Shown here: positions 1 to 5,771 of the stretch, piece by piece
Numbering within the stretch: position 1 is the stretch's first letter
How the letters are laid out: each line of letters begins with the position of its first letter
Assembly: GCA_029907045.1 (NCBI GenBank)
Contig: JARYMR010000088.1
Span: 1-6,110, forward strand
DNA length: 6,110 nt
Direction of reading: 5' to 3'
Source of the DNA: Candidatus Bathyarchaeota archaeon
GTDB lineage: Archaea > Thermoproteota > Bathyarchaeia > Bathyarchaeales > UBA233
The notes under the pieces: generated by a model
Told to the model about the DNA's origin: nothing
What the model saw: only the letters and a program-made list of their open reading frames with translations
The model's database searches: none
Position numbers and translations under genes: made by a program

Positions 1-1
1 G

Positions 2-1213
2 CTTGTATGCGAAACTGTTAGAAGACGGAATTTTATAGACGTCTTCATAAACAACGCAATCAAACCCAAGTCCATAAGCGAATTTAACTTTGGAGTTCAA
101 GCTTTCTTAAGACTTTACGTTTACCAAACACGAATAACCAAGAACTGGTCTAAAGTGGATATAGAAGAAGCTAAAAACATAGCTAACATAGCCCGCGCCA
201 TTCTCGGATGGAAAACTCTGCGAAAAGTTGAACAATATTTGGGCTTTTTTTTAACCCAAAACCTCGCTCTAGTTTTTGAAGGTTTAAGCGACGAGGAAAG
301 AATCGGACTTTTAACCTTTCATTCCACATGGTTCGTAAAATACTGTTTCAAACTTTTCGGGAGAAAGGAAGCCGTAAAAATTTTAGAAGCAAACATGCAG
401 CCTCCGCCAACATACATAAGATTAAACACTTTGAAGGCGGATGAAAAAGAAATTCTTAGCGAACTCGAAAAAGAAGGCGTTAAATTTGAGAAGGTCAAAG
501 AATTAAAGCATACATATAAAATTTTAAACGCAAAACAACCGTTAACCCGAACAAAAAGCTTCATGGAAGGCTTATTTTATATCCAAGACAAAGCAAGCTG
601 TTTCGCAACCGAAGCCGTAAACCCGAAGCCTGAAATGACAGTTTTAGATGTCTGCGCAGCGCCCGGAGCAAAAACCACCTATTTGGCTCAGTTAATGCAG
701 AATCGTGGTTTAATTTATTCCATAGATTATTCTCGGCGTAGGCTGGCTATATGGAAAGATGAGGTAGCTCGCATGGGGGTTAAAATTGCCGTGCCAGTTA
801 TGGCTGACGCTTGTAACCCTTTACCTTTCTCGATAGAGGCGAATATTGTTGTTTTAGACCCGCCATGTACAAGCACGGGTGCCTTTGGAAAATTGCCATC
901 AGCCAAGTGGAGGCTTAAAAAACGTTCAATTGAAAAGATGGCTGAGATTCAATGGCAAATGCTAAACAATTGCGCTGAAAAAGTAAAACCCAACGGCACA
1001 TTAATCTATTCTACATGCAGCATAACAGCAGAAGAAAATGAAATGCTCATAGAAAAATTTCTAAAGTGGCATCCGGAATTTTCGCTTGCTGAAATAACGC
1101 CGAAAATTGGTTTGCCAGGCCTAAGGGGAATGGAAAAATGCCATAGGCTTTATCCACATATCCACGAGTGCAACGGCTTCTTCATAGCAAAACTGTTAAG
1201 AAGCGCAACCTAA
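2..1213 (+). CDS. RsmB/NOP2/Sun-family RNA cytosine-C5 methyltransferase (5' end outside window)
   Basis: SAM-dependent enzyme that puts a methyl group on C5 of a cytosine in rRNA or tRNA. The frame is open from the left edge, so the GTG at 155 is internal and about 51 more codons are visible before it. That part, with RRNFIDVFIN and LRLYVYQTRITKNW, resembles the NusB-like RNA-binding domain of RsmB-type proteins. The linker HSTWFVKYCFKLFG and PPPTYIRLNTLK are also typical of RsmB relatives. The Rossmann core has motif I DVCAAPGAKTTYL (codons from 647), motif IV DPPCTSTG (Cys codon 866, product release) and motif VI YSTCS (Cys codon 1016, the covalent nucleophile). The C-terminus ends GFFIAKLL, as the family does. 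All catalytic residues are present, so it is probably active. Whether the target is 16S rRNA or tRNA cannot be told. The last 46 bases of gene and stop region recur at 5106. Confidence 0.93.
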   Translation, partial: LVCETVRRRNFIDVFINNAIKPKSISEFNFGVQAFLRLYVYQTRITKNWSKVDIEEAKNIANIARAILGWKTLRKVEQYLGFFLTQNLALVFEGLSDEERIGLLTFHSTWFVKYCFKLFGRKEAVKILEANMQPPPTYIRLNTLKADEKEILSELEKEGVKFEKVKELKHTYKILNAKQPLTRTKSFMEGLFYIQDKASCFATEAVNPKPEMTVLDVCAAPGAKTTYLAQLMQNRGLIYSIDYSRRRLAIWKDEVARMGVKIAVPVMADACNPLPFSIEANIVVLDPPCTSTGAFGKLPSAKWRLKKRSIEKMAEIQWQMLNNCAEKVKPNGTLIYSTCSITAEENEMLIEKFLKWHPEFSLAEITPKIGLPGLRGMEKCHRLYPHIHECNGFFIAKLLRSAT

Positions 1214-1214
1214 A
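1169..1214 (+). repeat. Direct repeat, left copy (3' end of methyltransferase gene)
   Basis: The last coding bases of the methyltransferase, its TAA stop and one following base. The same sequence recurs in direct orientation at 5106-5151 with 44 of 46 positions identical, the first 32 being exact. This copy encodes CNGFFIAKLLRSAT and completes the working gene. Identity stops abruptly on both sides. Confidence 0.95.
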
Positions 1215-1241
1215 ATGAAAGTTGAACCTAAAAACTGCTAA

Positions 1242-1257
1242 TGAATAGGCCTATTCA
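1242..1257. repeat. 16-bp perfect palindrome, TGAATAGG/CCTATTCA
   Basis: Two 8-base arms with no loop, 28 bases past the methyltransferase stop and about 125 bases before the next start. The absence of a loop fits a site for a dimeric DNA-binding protein better than an RNA hairpin, and no T-tract follows it. It could be an operator for the downstream operon or an end structure of the proposed insertion. Its role is unproven. Confidence 0.5.
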
Positions 1258-1350
1258 AATAACTCCTTTAACCATACAGGAAAACCAATCATTTACAGTA
1301 CAATGTACAATGAAAAATTAATCTACACAAACAATTTTCTAATAACAACA

Positions 1351-1382
1351 AAACTTAAATTCATATTTTATCAAAAATATTA
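1351..1382 (+). promoter_or_regulatory. Archaeal promoter (BRE/TATA) for the secreted-protein/ABC operon
   Basis: A purine-rich AACAAAA followed by CTTAAAT (1354-1360) looks like a BRE/TATA pair. Its centre is about 25 bases upstream of the ATG at 1382, the usual archaeal distance from TATA to transcription start. There is no Shine-Dalgarno sequence before this ATG. This suggests a leaderless transcript that starts at or next to the start codon and reads through the five-gene run. Confidence 0.6.
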
Positions 1383-1702
1383 TGAGAAAAATGAAAAGGA
1401 AGTTTTTGTCTTTCTTTGCAATAGTGTTAATGATAGAAATAACGATACTAGCATATGCGGAAGAGTTCATGTGGAATCAAGACACAGTTTCAGGCACTTA
1501 CACTACAGCAGAAGCTTATGTTTCTGGATACTGGTATTATCCGCTAGGGGAACTACTCGATACTTACGCGCAAGTAAAAGGCACCATTAATAACGCTTTA
1601 CCAGATGATGGAATAGTCGTCATGTATAGGTTTCAATATGATGATTATGACTCTGGTACACAGTATTATTTTAACGGCGCTATTGACGAATCAGGTGGGT
1701 GA
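1382..1702 (+). CDS. Small secreted protein of unknown function, ended by an in-frame TGA
   Basis: I do not recognise the family. The N-terminus is a clear Sec-type signal peptide: basic MRKMKRK, a hydrophobic core (residues 8-24) and a signal peptidase I site after LAYA, leaving a mature protein that begins EEFMWNQD. The mature part is rich in Tyr, Gly, Thr and Asp with alternating hydrophobic residues, which suggests a beta-rich extracellular fold with no second membrane helix. ATG 1382 is chosen from its fit to the TATA box; ATG 1391 would also keep the signal peptide. The frame is stopped by TGA at 1700-1702 after 106 residues. It stays open and protein-like in the same frame to a TAG at 1838, so the intact protein was probably 152 residues. 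It is the first gene of the cassette leading to the ABC transporter. Confidence 0.7.
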   Translation: MRKMKRKFLSFFAIVLMIEITILAYAEEFMWNQDTVSGTYTTAEAYVSGYWYYPLGELLDTYAQVKGTINNALPDDGIVVMYRFQYDDYDSGTQYYFNGAIDESGG

Positions 1703-1840
1703 GTAAAGATTTACACTTATCCAGGCACACTTACATATCTCATATCTTCTGGACGAATAGGCTACGGACACGAGGTAGACGGACAGATCTATGGCTTCTG
1801 GGATACAAGGGAAGTCTCCACCTGCATCCCATTCACTTAG
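1703..1840 (+). pseudogene. In-frame C-terminal continuation beyond the TGA stop
   Basis: Directly after the TGA, without a frame change, 45 sense codons follow and end in TAG 1838-1840. The translation begins VKIYTYPGTLTYL and includes GYGHEVDGQIYGFW, with the same Tyr/Gly-rich make-up as the part before the stop. The TAG lies just ahead of the next gene's TTG start at 1851, the spacing expected of operon neighbours. The best reading is one 152-residue gene broken by a nonsense change, for example TGG or CGA to TGA. Stop read-through or a sequencing error would look the same. Confidence 0.65.
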
Positions 1841-1850
1841 AGGAGTGAGG

Positions 1851-2870
1851 TTGAGGAAGGTCCTCCTTATTTTTCCTTTTCTTTTTCTCTTGCTGGCTGT
1901 TCCTACAGCCTCTCTCATAGACTGTTATGGTCAGGCTGGTAAGTGGTTTTACTGGATGAAGTGCGGTGCCTATGCGACGATTACAATGTCAGTTAAGGAT
2001 TTACCAGATGTTTTGGGGTGGAGTGGCAGCTGTTTAAGCACTTATAGTGGTCTTCTGTTTCCAAATCAAACACAGATAGGGTTTAAGAATATTAGCCTTA
2101 CATGGAGAGTTCTTGAAGTGTGTGAAGATAAGGCCTTGATAAATTATACTATTATGTTGTTTGACGCGTACTATGCAGAACGCTATATGGGAAGGCTTAA
2201 GTTTATTTCTTCCATAGGAGATGTGCAACTGCTATCCACAAAAGTTTTGGTGAAGTTGGACACTTTGGATGTATACAGCGAAAGTGGAACTTTCATTGGT
2301 CGCTGGCCCTTCTGGGTAAACGGCCACGAAGTTGGGTCAAAGGTGGTAATGGTTCATAATGTGCTAACATCTGATCCCGTGGTATTCTACAAAAATGGAT
2401 CAATTGTCATTACACATTTGGATGCAAAAGTCGGTTTGGTTGACTTAAGCGTTTCTTGTCAAATGTTTGGCAAGAACCCATCATCTGAAGGAATTAACAC
2501 GGTTTTCGGTTTTCTTAGCGCAAACCGTATTCTAGGGACCACTATATGTGTGGTACCTGTGGGCGACGGTGGATACGTGCCTGCCGGTCCTCATTTTCCA
2601 GCATTGTATGATAAAGTTTCTCTCATAATGATTGCCTACTCATCAGACTATATTGACGACGTCATTCGATACCTGATCGGCGACATCTATAATGGAATAT
2701 ATTTAGAGCACCCCCTAGTCATTAGTGATAGCAACATAGATTTTAAGCTGAAAGAAGAGTCTTCAAGTGCCGAAGCTTCTAGATTTCCATTTATTACATT
2801 TATTGCCATATCTATCGTTGCGGGGGCTATTAGTGGTGCACTCTATATATGGAAAAAGAAACGCCGCTAA
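1851..2870 (+). CDS. Signal-peptide protein with C-terminal membrane anchor, unknown function
   Basis: No family recognised; 339 residues from TTG 1851. This start follows GAGGAG (1840-1845) at 5 bases and begins with a signal peptide, MRKVLL and a hydrophobic stretch to about residue 20. GTG 1845 is possible. ATG 1791 would place 20 polar residues before the signal peptide and overlap the previous gene. The long middle part is predicted outside the cell. It carries six cysteines (residues 25, 38, 61, 91, 203, 233), possibly three disulfides, and four N-glycosylation sequons (N72, N80, N98, N182). A single helix at about 312-334 is followed by KKKRR, giving a type I topology with the bulk outside. 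Its position between a secreted protein and ABC transporter genes suggests a surface partner of that transporter, for example in capture or processing; this is inference. Confidence 0.75.
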   Translation: MRKVLLIFPFLFLLLAVPTASLIDCYGQAGKWFYWMKCGAYATITMSVKDLPDVLGWSGSCLSTYSGLLFPNQTQIGFKNISLTWRVLEVCEDKALINYTIMLFDAYYAERYMGRLKFISSIGDVQLLSTKVLVKLDTLDVYSESGTFIGRWPFWVNGHEVGSKVVMVHNVLTSDPVVFYKNGSIVITHLDAKVGLVDLSVSCQMFGKNPSSEGINTVFGFLSANRILGTTICVVPVGDGGYVPAGPHFPALYDKVSLIMIAYSSDYIDDVIRYLIGDIYNGIYLEHPLVISDSNIDFKLKEESSSAEASRFPFITFIAISIVAGAISGALYIWKKKRR

Positions 2871-3363
2871 AGCTTTCTTCTTTATAGGCTTAATCTCGGC
2901 AGTGACAGGTGTCGCCATATCTTCTTGGGTCTTCCAATCATTGGGAGGTTTAACGAGTTTAGGTCAAAATCCAATTGAGCTAAATCCTGGTGAAAGTCTA
3001 TATAGGCGCGGATACTCCTACTACCTGGACATTACAGATATAACAATTACAACCGCATTACATCCCTTAATGTTCTATAGTTTCAATATAACGAAAGTGG
3101 GCGGAAATTGGACTTACGCGAAAAGCGGCACGGGACACGATGTTTTTTCATTTAAACTTCCTTCTAGGGGGGTTTACGAGTGGGCTTTTTTAATCCAAGC
3201 TAGTAAAGATGCCCAAGAAGGGCTAAAAGGGAATATTATGGAAACGGTCAATACTAAGGGCAGTGCTGAGAGCTTTCTTAATGTAAGTTTATGGTTAATA
3301 ATTTCAGGGCTACTGTCACTATTCTTGGGTTTCCTAGTCAGAGGTGTAAAAAGTGTTTTCTAA
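2833..3363 (+). CDS. Membrane protein with two helices flanking an extracellular domain, unknown function
   Basis: No family recognised; about 176 residues. Helix 1 (about residues 14-35, FFFIGLISAVTGVAISSWVF) follows a basic KRNAAK segment. Helix 2 (about 149-169) is followed by R and K, so both ends should be inside and the roughly 110-residue middle outside. That part has LNPGESL and RGVYEWAFLIQAS, a pattern seen in beta-sandwich ectodomains, and three sequons (N85, N92, N150). The start is uncertain: GTG 2833 or 2836 are preferred because they precede helix 1 and follow GGGGG (2822-2826), with TTG 2818 as an alternative. ATG 2767 would overlap the upstream gene by about 100 bases. The gene overlaps its neighbour upstream by about 38 bases and the permease downstream by 11, so translation is probably coupled. 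It is likely an accessory subunit of the ABC-2 transporter. Confidence 0.7.
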   Translation: MVHSIYGKRNAAKAFFFIGLISAVTGVAISSWVFQSLGGLTSLGQNPIELNPGESLYRRGYSYYLDITDITITTALHPLMFYSFNITKVGGNWTYAKSGTGHDVFSFKLPSRGVYEWAFLIQASKDAQEGLKGNIMETVNTKGSAESFLNVSLWLIISGLLSLFLGFLVRGVKSVF

Positions 3364-4123
3364 GGTTTTTAGATGGGAATTTCTCAGCGGCAAACGTTTC
3401 TACTTATTGCTTCTAATTTACTTCCTGCTACTCTTCTCTTCGGGAAAATTTACGAGTTCAAGCTATATTGTGGAGGAAAGAGCACTTAATTTTTCCAAAA
3501 ATGAAACCTTAACTCCTGGCAGAATGATCGATGTATGGTGGGATGCAAGCAGCCTCTGGTGGTTCTTGTTTCCAGTCGTCACAGCCTATGCGGTCTTCAT
3601 GTTCAGTTATGAATTTGACAAGGGAATACTCAAGGCGTATCTTCTAAGTTGCGTAGAGAAAAGGACATTATTCTTAGCCAAGCTTCTATCCATAATGTTT
3701 GGCCTATTAACATCACTTGGTGCGAGCATGCTAATTGTTTATGCTTTAGCAGACCCATATTTATTCGCCTTAAATCCACTCGATGTTTACATCAACATAC
3801 CTCGGAGGTTCATAATGTACACATTAATGCTCTATAGCATGGTAGGCATCGCAACTCTCTCTTCCATTGCATTCAGAAAACCATTATGCGCTTTTGTCGT
3901 TCCAATAGCAATAATTTACACACTGAACATGATAGGTCTTCATGGAATCTCCACGTACGTCCCGCCACAATGCTACCCGGATATTCGACTTCTTGGTTCA
4001 ATAGGGTTAGTGCCTATGGAGTATTTCTTAAGTAAATTAAGCTTAGCTCTCCCCACAATCATAGCATCCACAACAGCCATCATTACTGCCTACATTTTTT
4101 TCGTCAAAAGGGACATAACCTAG
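3353..4123 (+). CDS. ABC-2 type transporter permease
   Basis: Membrane subunit of an ABC-2 family transporter; 256 residues, usual for single-domain permeases of this class. About six helices are visible: residues 17-30, 66-85, 107-132, 152-174, 177-195 and 228-250. After helix 2 comes FSYEFDKGILKAYLLS followed by LFLAKLLS. This matches the E..xGt...LLs...r....gK pattern of the amphipathic coupling region in ABC-2 permeases that contacts the ATPase. The loop after helix 1 (about 31-65) is predicted outside and has sequons at N46 and N50. The GTG start is supported by GAGGTG at 3341-3346, 6 bases upstream. The ATPase gene begins 16 bases after the stop. The ABC-2 class mostly exports (drugs, lipids, polysaccharides, peptides), so export is likely, but the substrate is unknown. 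Confidence 0.85.
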   Translation: MFSKVFRWEFLSGKRFYLLLLIYFLLLFSSGKFTSSSYIVEERALNFSKNETLTPGRMIDVWWDASSLWWFLFPVVTAYAVFMFSYEFDKGILKAYLLSCVEKRTLFLAKLLSIMFGLLTSLGASMLIVYALADPYLFALNPLDVYINIPRRFIMYTLMLYSMVGIATLSSIAFRKPLCAFVVPIAIIYTLNMIGLHGISTYVPPQCYPDIRLLGSIGLVPMEYFLSKLSLALPTIIASTTAIITAYIFFVKRDIT

Positions 4124-4139
4124 AAGGGGACGGTGATTA

Positions 4140-5039
4140 ATGGAAAATGTAGTTTCAGTAGAAGGTGTTTGGAAAATCTTCGGAAGAACCATAGCCCTGA
4201 GTAATGTCTCATTAAGAGTTCCAAAGGGCTGCCTTTTTCTATTGATGGGACCTAATGGCTCAGGCAAGTCAACATTACTTAAGATAATTACAGGACTCAT
4301 AAAACCGACTCAAGGAAAAATCAAAGTTTTTGGAATGGATCCATGGAAGCAAAGGCAAAAAATATTTGCTAGAGTGGGAGCAATGTTTGAAGATCACGCA
4401 CCACCAGATTGGGCTTCAGGCAAAGCCTACCTCCAATACAAAGCGACACTTAAAAAAATAGAAAACCCAGAAAAAGAAGCCCTGGCAGTTGCTGAATTAT
4501 TTAAACTCAACAGCTTCTGGGAGTACCCTATTTTTACCTATTCGTCTGGCATGAAAAGGAAACTTGCACTAGCAGATGCCTTCATTAACAATCCAGACCT
4601 TGTCATCCTTGACGATCCTACGGTGGCCCTCGACAAAGAAGCCAGAATAACTCTTCAACAAATTGTAGCGGACAGAACAGAACAAAACAAAACCTGCATA
4701 ATTGCATCTCACATAATAACCGAATTTGAGAATCACGCCACATATCTAGCGGTTCTAAACTTAGGACAAGTAATGGTCGCAGGAAAAATAGAAGATATTA
4801 TGGATACGATGGAACTACGCCAAATAACTATTAAAACAAACCAACCAGAAACTGCAGCAAACATTTTAATGAAAAAAGGATACCCGATAAAGGTGTATGG
4901 TAACAGCATAACAGTCGAAAGGGCAGAAGATTCAAACAGAATAATAACTATGCTAGAAAAACTTGGCATAAAAGCAGAGGTAGAAGAAACAAAAGCAAGC
5001 CTTTGGGAAATGTATGCAAGAGCATTAACATCCCGTTAG
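4140..5039 (+). CDS. ABC transporter ATP-binding protein
   Basis: Nucleotide-binding subunit that powers the permease encoded just upstream; 299 residues. Walker A GPNGSGKST is at 37-45. The Q-loop region GAMFEDH has Glu84 instead of Gln, a variant also seen in other ABC-2 exporters. The signature is YSSGMKRKL (134-142), a loose version of LSGGQ. Walker B LVILDD (154-159) has Asp159 where the catalytic Glu normally sits; D-loop VALD (162-165); H-loop His191. A C-terminal extension (about 225-299) resembles the tail of CcmA/NatA-like ATPases, for example ITIKTNQPETAANIL. ATG 4140 follows GGTGAT (4132-4137). Last gene of the cassette; after its TAG a non-coding stretch begins. The family call is secure. 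Full ATPase strength is open because of Asp159. Confidence 0.93.
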   Translation: MENVVSVEGVWKIFGRTIALSNVSLRVPKGCLFLLMGPNGSGKSTLLKIITGLIKPTQGKIKVFGMDPWKQRQKIFARVGAMFEDHAPPDWASGKAYLQYKATLKKIENPEKEALAVAELFKLNSFWEYPIFTYSSGMKRKLALADAFINNPDLVILDDPTVALDKEARITLQQIVADRTEQNKTCIIASHIITEFENHATYLAVLNLGQVMVAGKIEDIMDTMELRQITIKTNQPETAANILMKKGYPIKVYGNSITVERAEDSNRIITMLEKLGIKAEVEETKASLWEMYARALTSR

Positions 5040-5105
5040 ATTCATTTTATAATTTGAGGCTATGGAATCAAAGGTTTTGAATTAGAGCAGCCCAAATGTT
5101 TTATC
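5040..5105. other. Junction between the ABC cassette and the right repeat copy
   Basis: No complete gene. The frame that reads the right repeat is open without a stop from 5058 to the TAA at 5148-5150. Just before the repeat it reads KC-FI-CNGFF, whereas the real methyltransferase has KC, nine residues, CNGFF. This may be a worn remnant of more of the gene or chance. A TATA-like TTTTAT (5099-5104) preceded by CCCAAATG could be a promoter for the TIGR04076-type gene; the support is weak. Confidence 0.35.
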
Positions 5106-5151
5106 TGCAACGGCTTCTTCATAGCAAAACTGTTAAGGAGCACAACCTAAA
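5106..5151 (+). repeat. Direct repeat, right copy (methyltransferase tail remnant)
   Basis: Matches 1169-1214 at 44 of 46 positions. The differences are AGA to AGG (silent) and GCA to ACA (Ala to Thr), so this copy would read CNGFFIAKLLRSTT and then stop. No start codon or methyltransferase body is attached to it. The ribosome binding site of the TIGR04076-type gene begins 9 bases downstream. The copy is therefore either the duplicated end left by an insertion or the last trace of a lost paralogue. Confidence 0.92.
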
Positions 5152-5172
5152 GAAAAACGAGAGGTGATTAGT

Positions 5173-5457
5173 TTGAAAAGCTGCAAATTAATTGGAAAGG
5201 TTGTGAAGGTTCAAGGCGAATGTGTTGCCGGACATCATGTTGGCGAAGAATTTGATTTCACACTATTTTCAGAAGAAAGAGATAAAATTCATAGAACACC
5301 ACAAGTTTGCGGTTTCCTTTACGATGTTCTGTTTCCATATCTGGTTACTTTGCAGTTTGGGGGTTCTTTCCCATGGGAAAAGGACAAGAACAAATCTACT
5401 GCAGGCTGTCCAGACAACTACAAAGTAATCGTTGAAATTAAAAGAGTTGAAGAATGA
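5173..5457 (+). CDS. TIGR04076 family protein
   Basis: Small cytoplasmic protein, 94 residues, of a family with no settled function. Family marks include an early GECVAGHHVGEEFDF, then PQVCGFLYDVLFPYLVTL, then QFGGSFPWEKD and AGCPDNYKV, ending in alternating VIVEIKRVEE. Three cysteines (17, 46, 79) fall at the places where this family usually has them, so a metal or redox role is possible but unproven. TTG 5173 is chosen because GAGGTGAT (5161-5168) sits 4 bases before it; GTG 5164 lies inside that ribosome binding site. It follows the right-hand repeat copy and was perhaps once directly downstream of the methyltransferase. The antisense frame over this gene looks like a shadow. Confidence 0.85.
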   Translation: MKSCKLIGKVVKVQGECVAGHHVGEEFDFTLFSEERDKIHRTPQVCGFLYDVLFPYLVTLQFGGSFPWEKDKNKSTAGCPDNYKVIVEIKRVEE

Positions 5458-5499
5458 GCTTTGCCTTGTGGGGTTACCGTGTTCTTTTTCCCATACATT

Positions 5500-5521
5500 A
5501 GTAATACTTATAAGTATTACT
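5500..5521 (+). promoter_or_regulatory. 22-bp perfect palindrome over the vapB TATA box (likely autoregulatory operator)
   Basis: Half-site AGTAATACTTA is followed directly by its exact reverse complement. The centre, CTTATAAG (5507-5514), doubles as a TATA box about 33 bases before the vapB ATG, giving a short leader. VapB antitoxins of the ribbon-helix-helix type bind inverted repeats in their own promoter as dimers, and a protein bound here would block TBP. The promoter role is inferred from position. Confidence 0.75.
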
Positions 5522-5543
5522 TTCGTATATACACAAGGTAAAT

Positions 5544-5771
5544 ATGAGCAAGACAAGCGTTATTACGGTTAAAGTTCCTGAAGATTTAAAGAGAAAAATG
5601 AGAAAGGTTAAGGTAAACTGGAGTGAGTATATCCGAAGTGCCATTCAGAAGAAGTTGGAAGAGCAAAGAGTGAGGGCAGCCTCTGCTTCGCTTGATGAAA
5701 TAAGAGCGCGAAGCAAAACGGTTGCAACGGACGAATTAGTTGCGTGGATTAGAGAAAAGAGGAAGAGATAA
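5544..5771 (+). CDS. vapB: VapB-type antitoxin (ribbon-helix-helix)
   Basis: Antitoxin of a type II pair; 75 residues. The N-terminus TSVITVKVPEDLKRKMRKV is the short beta strand plus first helix of a CopG/Arc-like DNA-binding domain. NWSEYIRSAIQKKLEEQ is the second helix and a following extension. The charged C-terminal half (about 45-75, with DELVAWIREKRKR) would wrap around and block the toxin. ATG 5544 follows AAGGT (5535-5539) at 4 bases. It lies directly behind the palindromic operator and in front of the PIN toxin, the standard gene order. The assignment as VapB rests on the partner gene. Confidence 0.88.
   Translation: MSKTSVITVKVPEDLKRKMRKVKVNWSEYIRSAIQKKLEEQRVRAASASLDEIRARSKTVATDELVAWIREKRKR

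Noticed and set aside
155..157. GTG as start of the methyltransferase
   Set aside because: The frame is open upstream to the window edge and encodes NusB-like sequence, so the gene is partial and the GTG is internal.
1303..1590. 95-codon + strand ORF overlapping the secreted-protein gene
   Set aside because: Out of frame with the signal-peptide gene, no family features, and it begins upstream of the TATA box.
1700..1702. TGA as selenocysteine codon
   Set aside because: No redox-type context such as a CxxU motif, no candidate SECIS hairpin recognised, and a simple nonsense change explains it better.
1791..1850. ATG 1791 as start of the anchored protein
   Set aside because: It adds a polar stretch before a clear signal peptide and overlaps the reading frame that ends at 1840. 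TTG 1851 has a good ribosome binding site.
5481..5490. T-tract as transcription terminator after the TIGR04076-type gene
   Set aside because: Only five consecutive T residues and no stable hairpin; plausible for an archaeon but too weak to list.
5269..5556. 95-codon ORF on the - strand over the TIGR04076-type gene
   Set aside because: It lies antisense to a gene with clear family motifs and runs across the vapB promoter; shadow frame.
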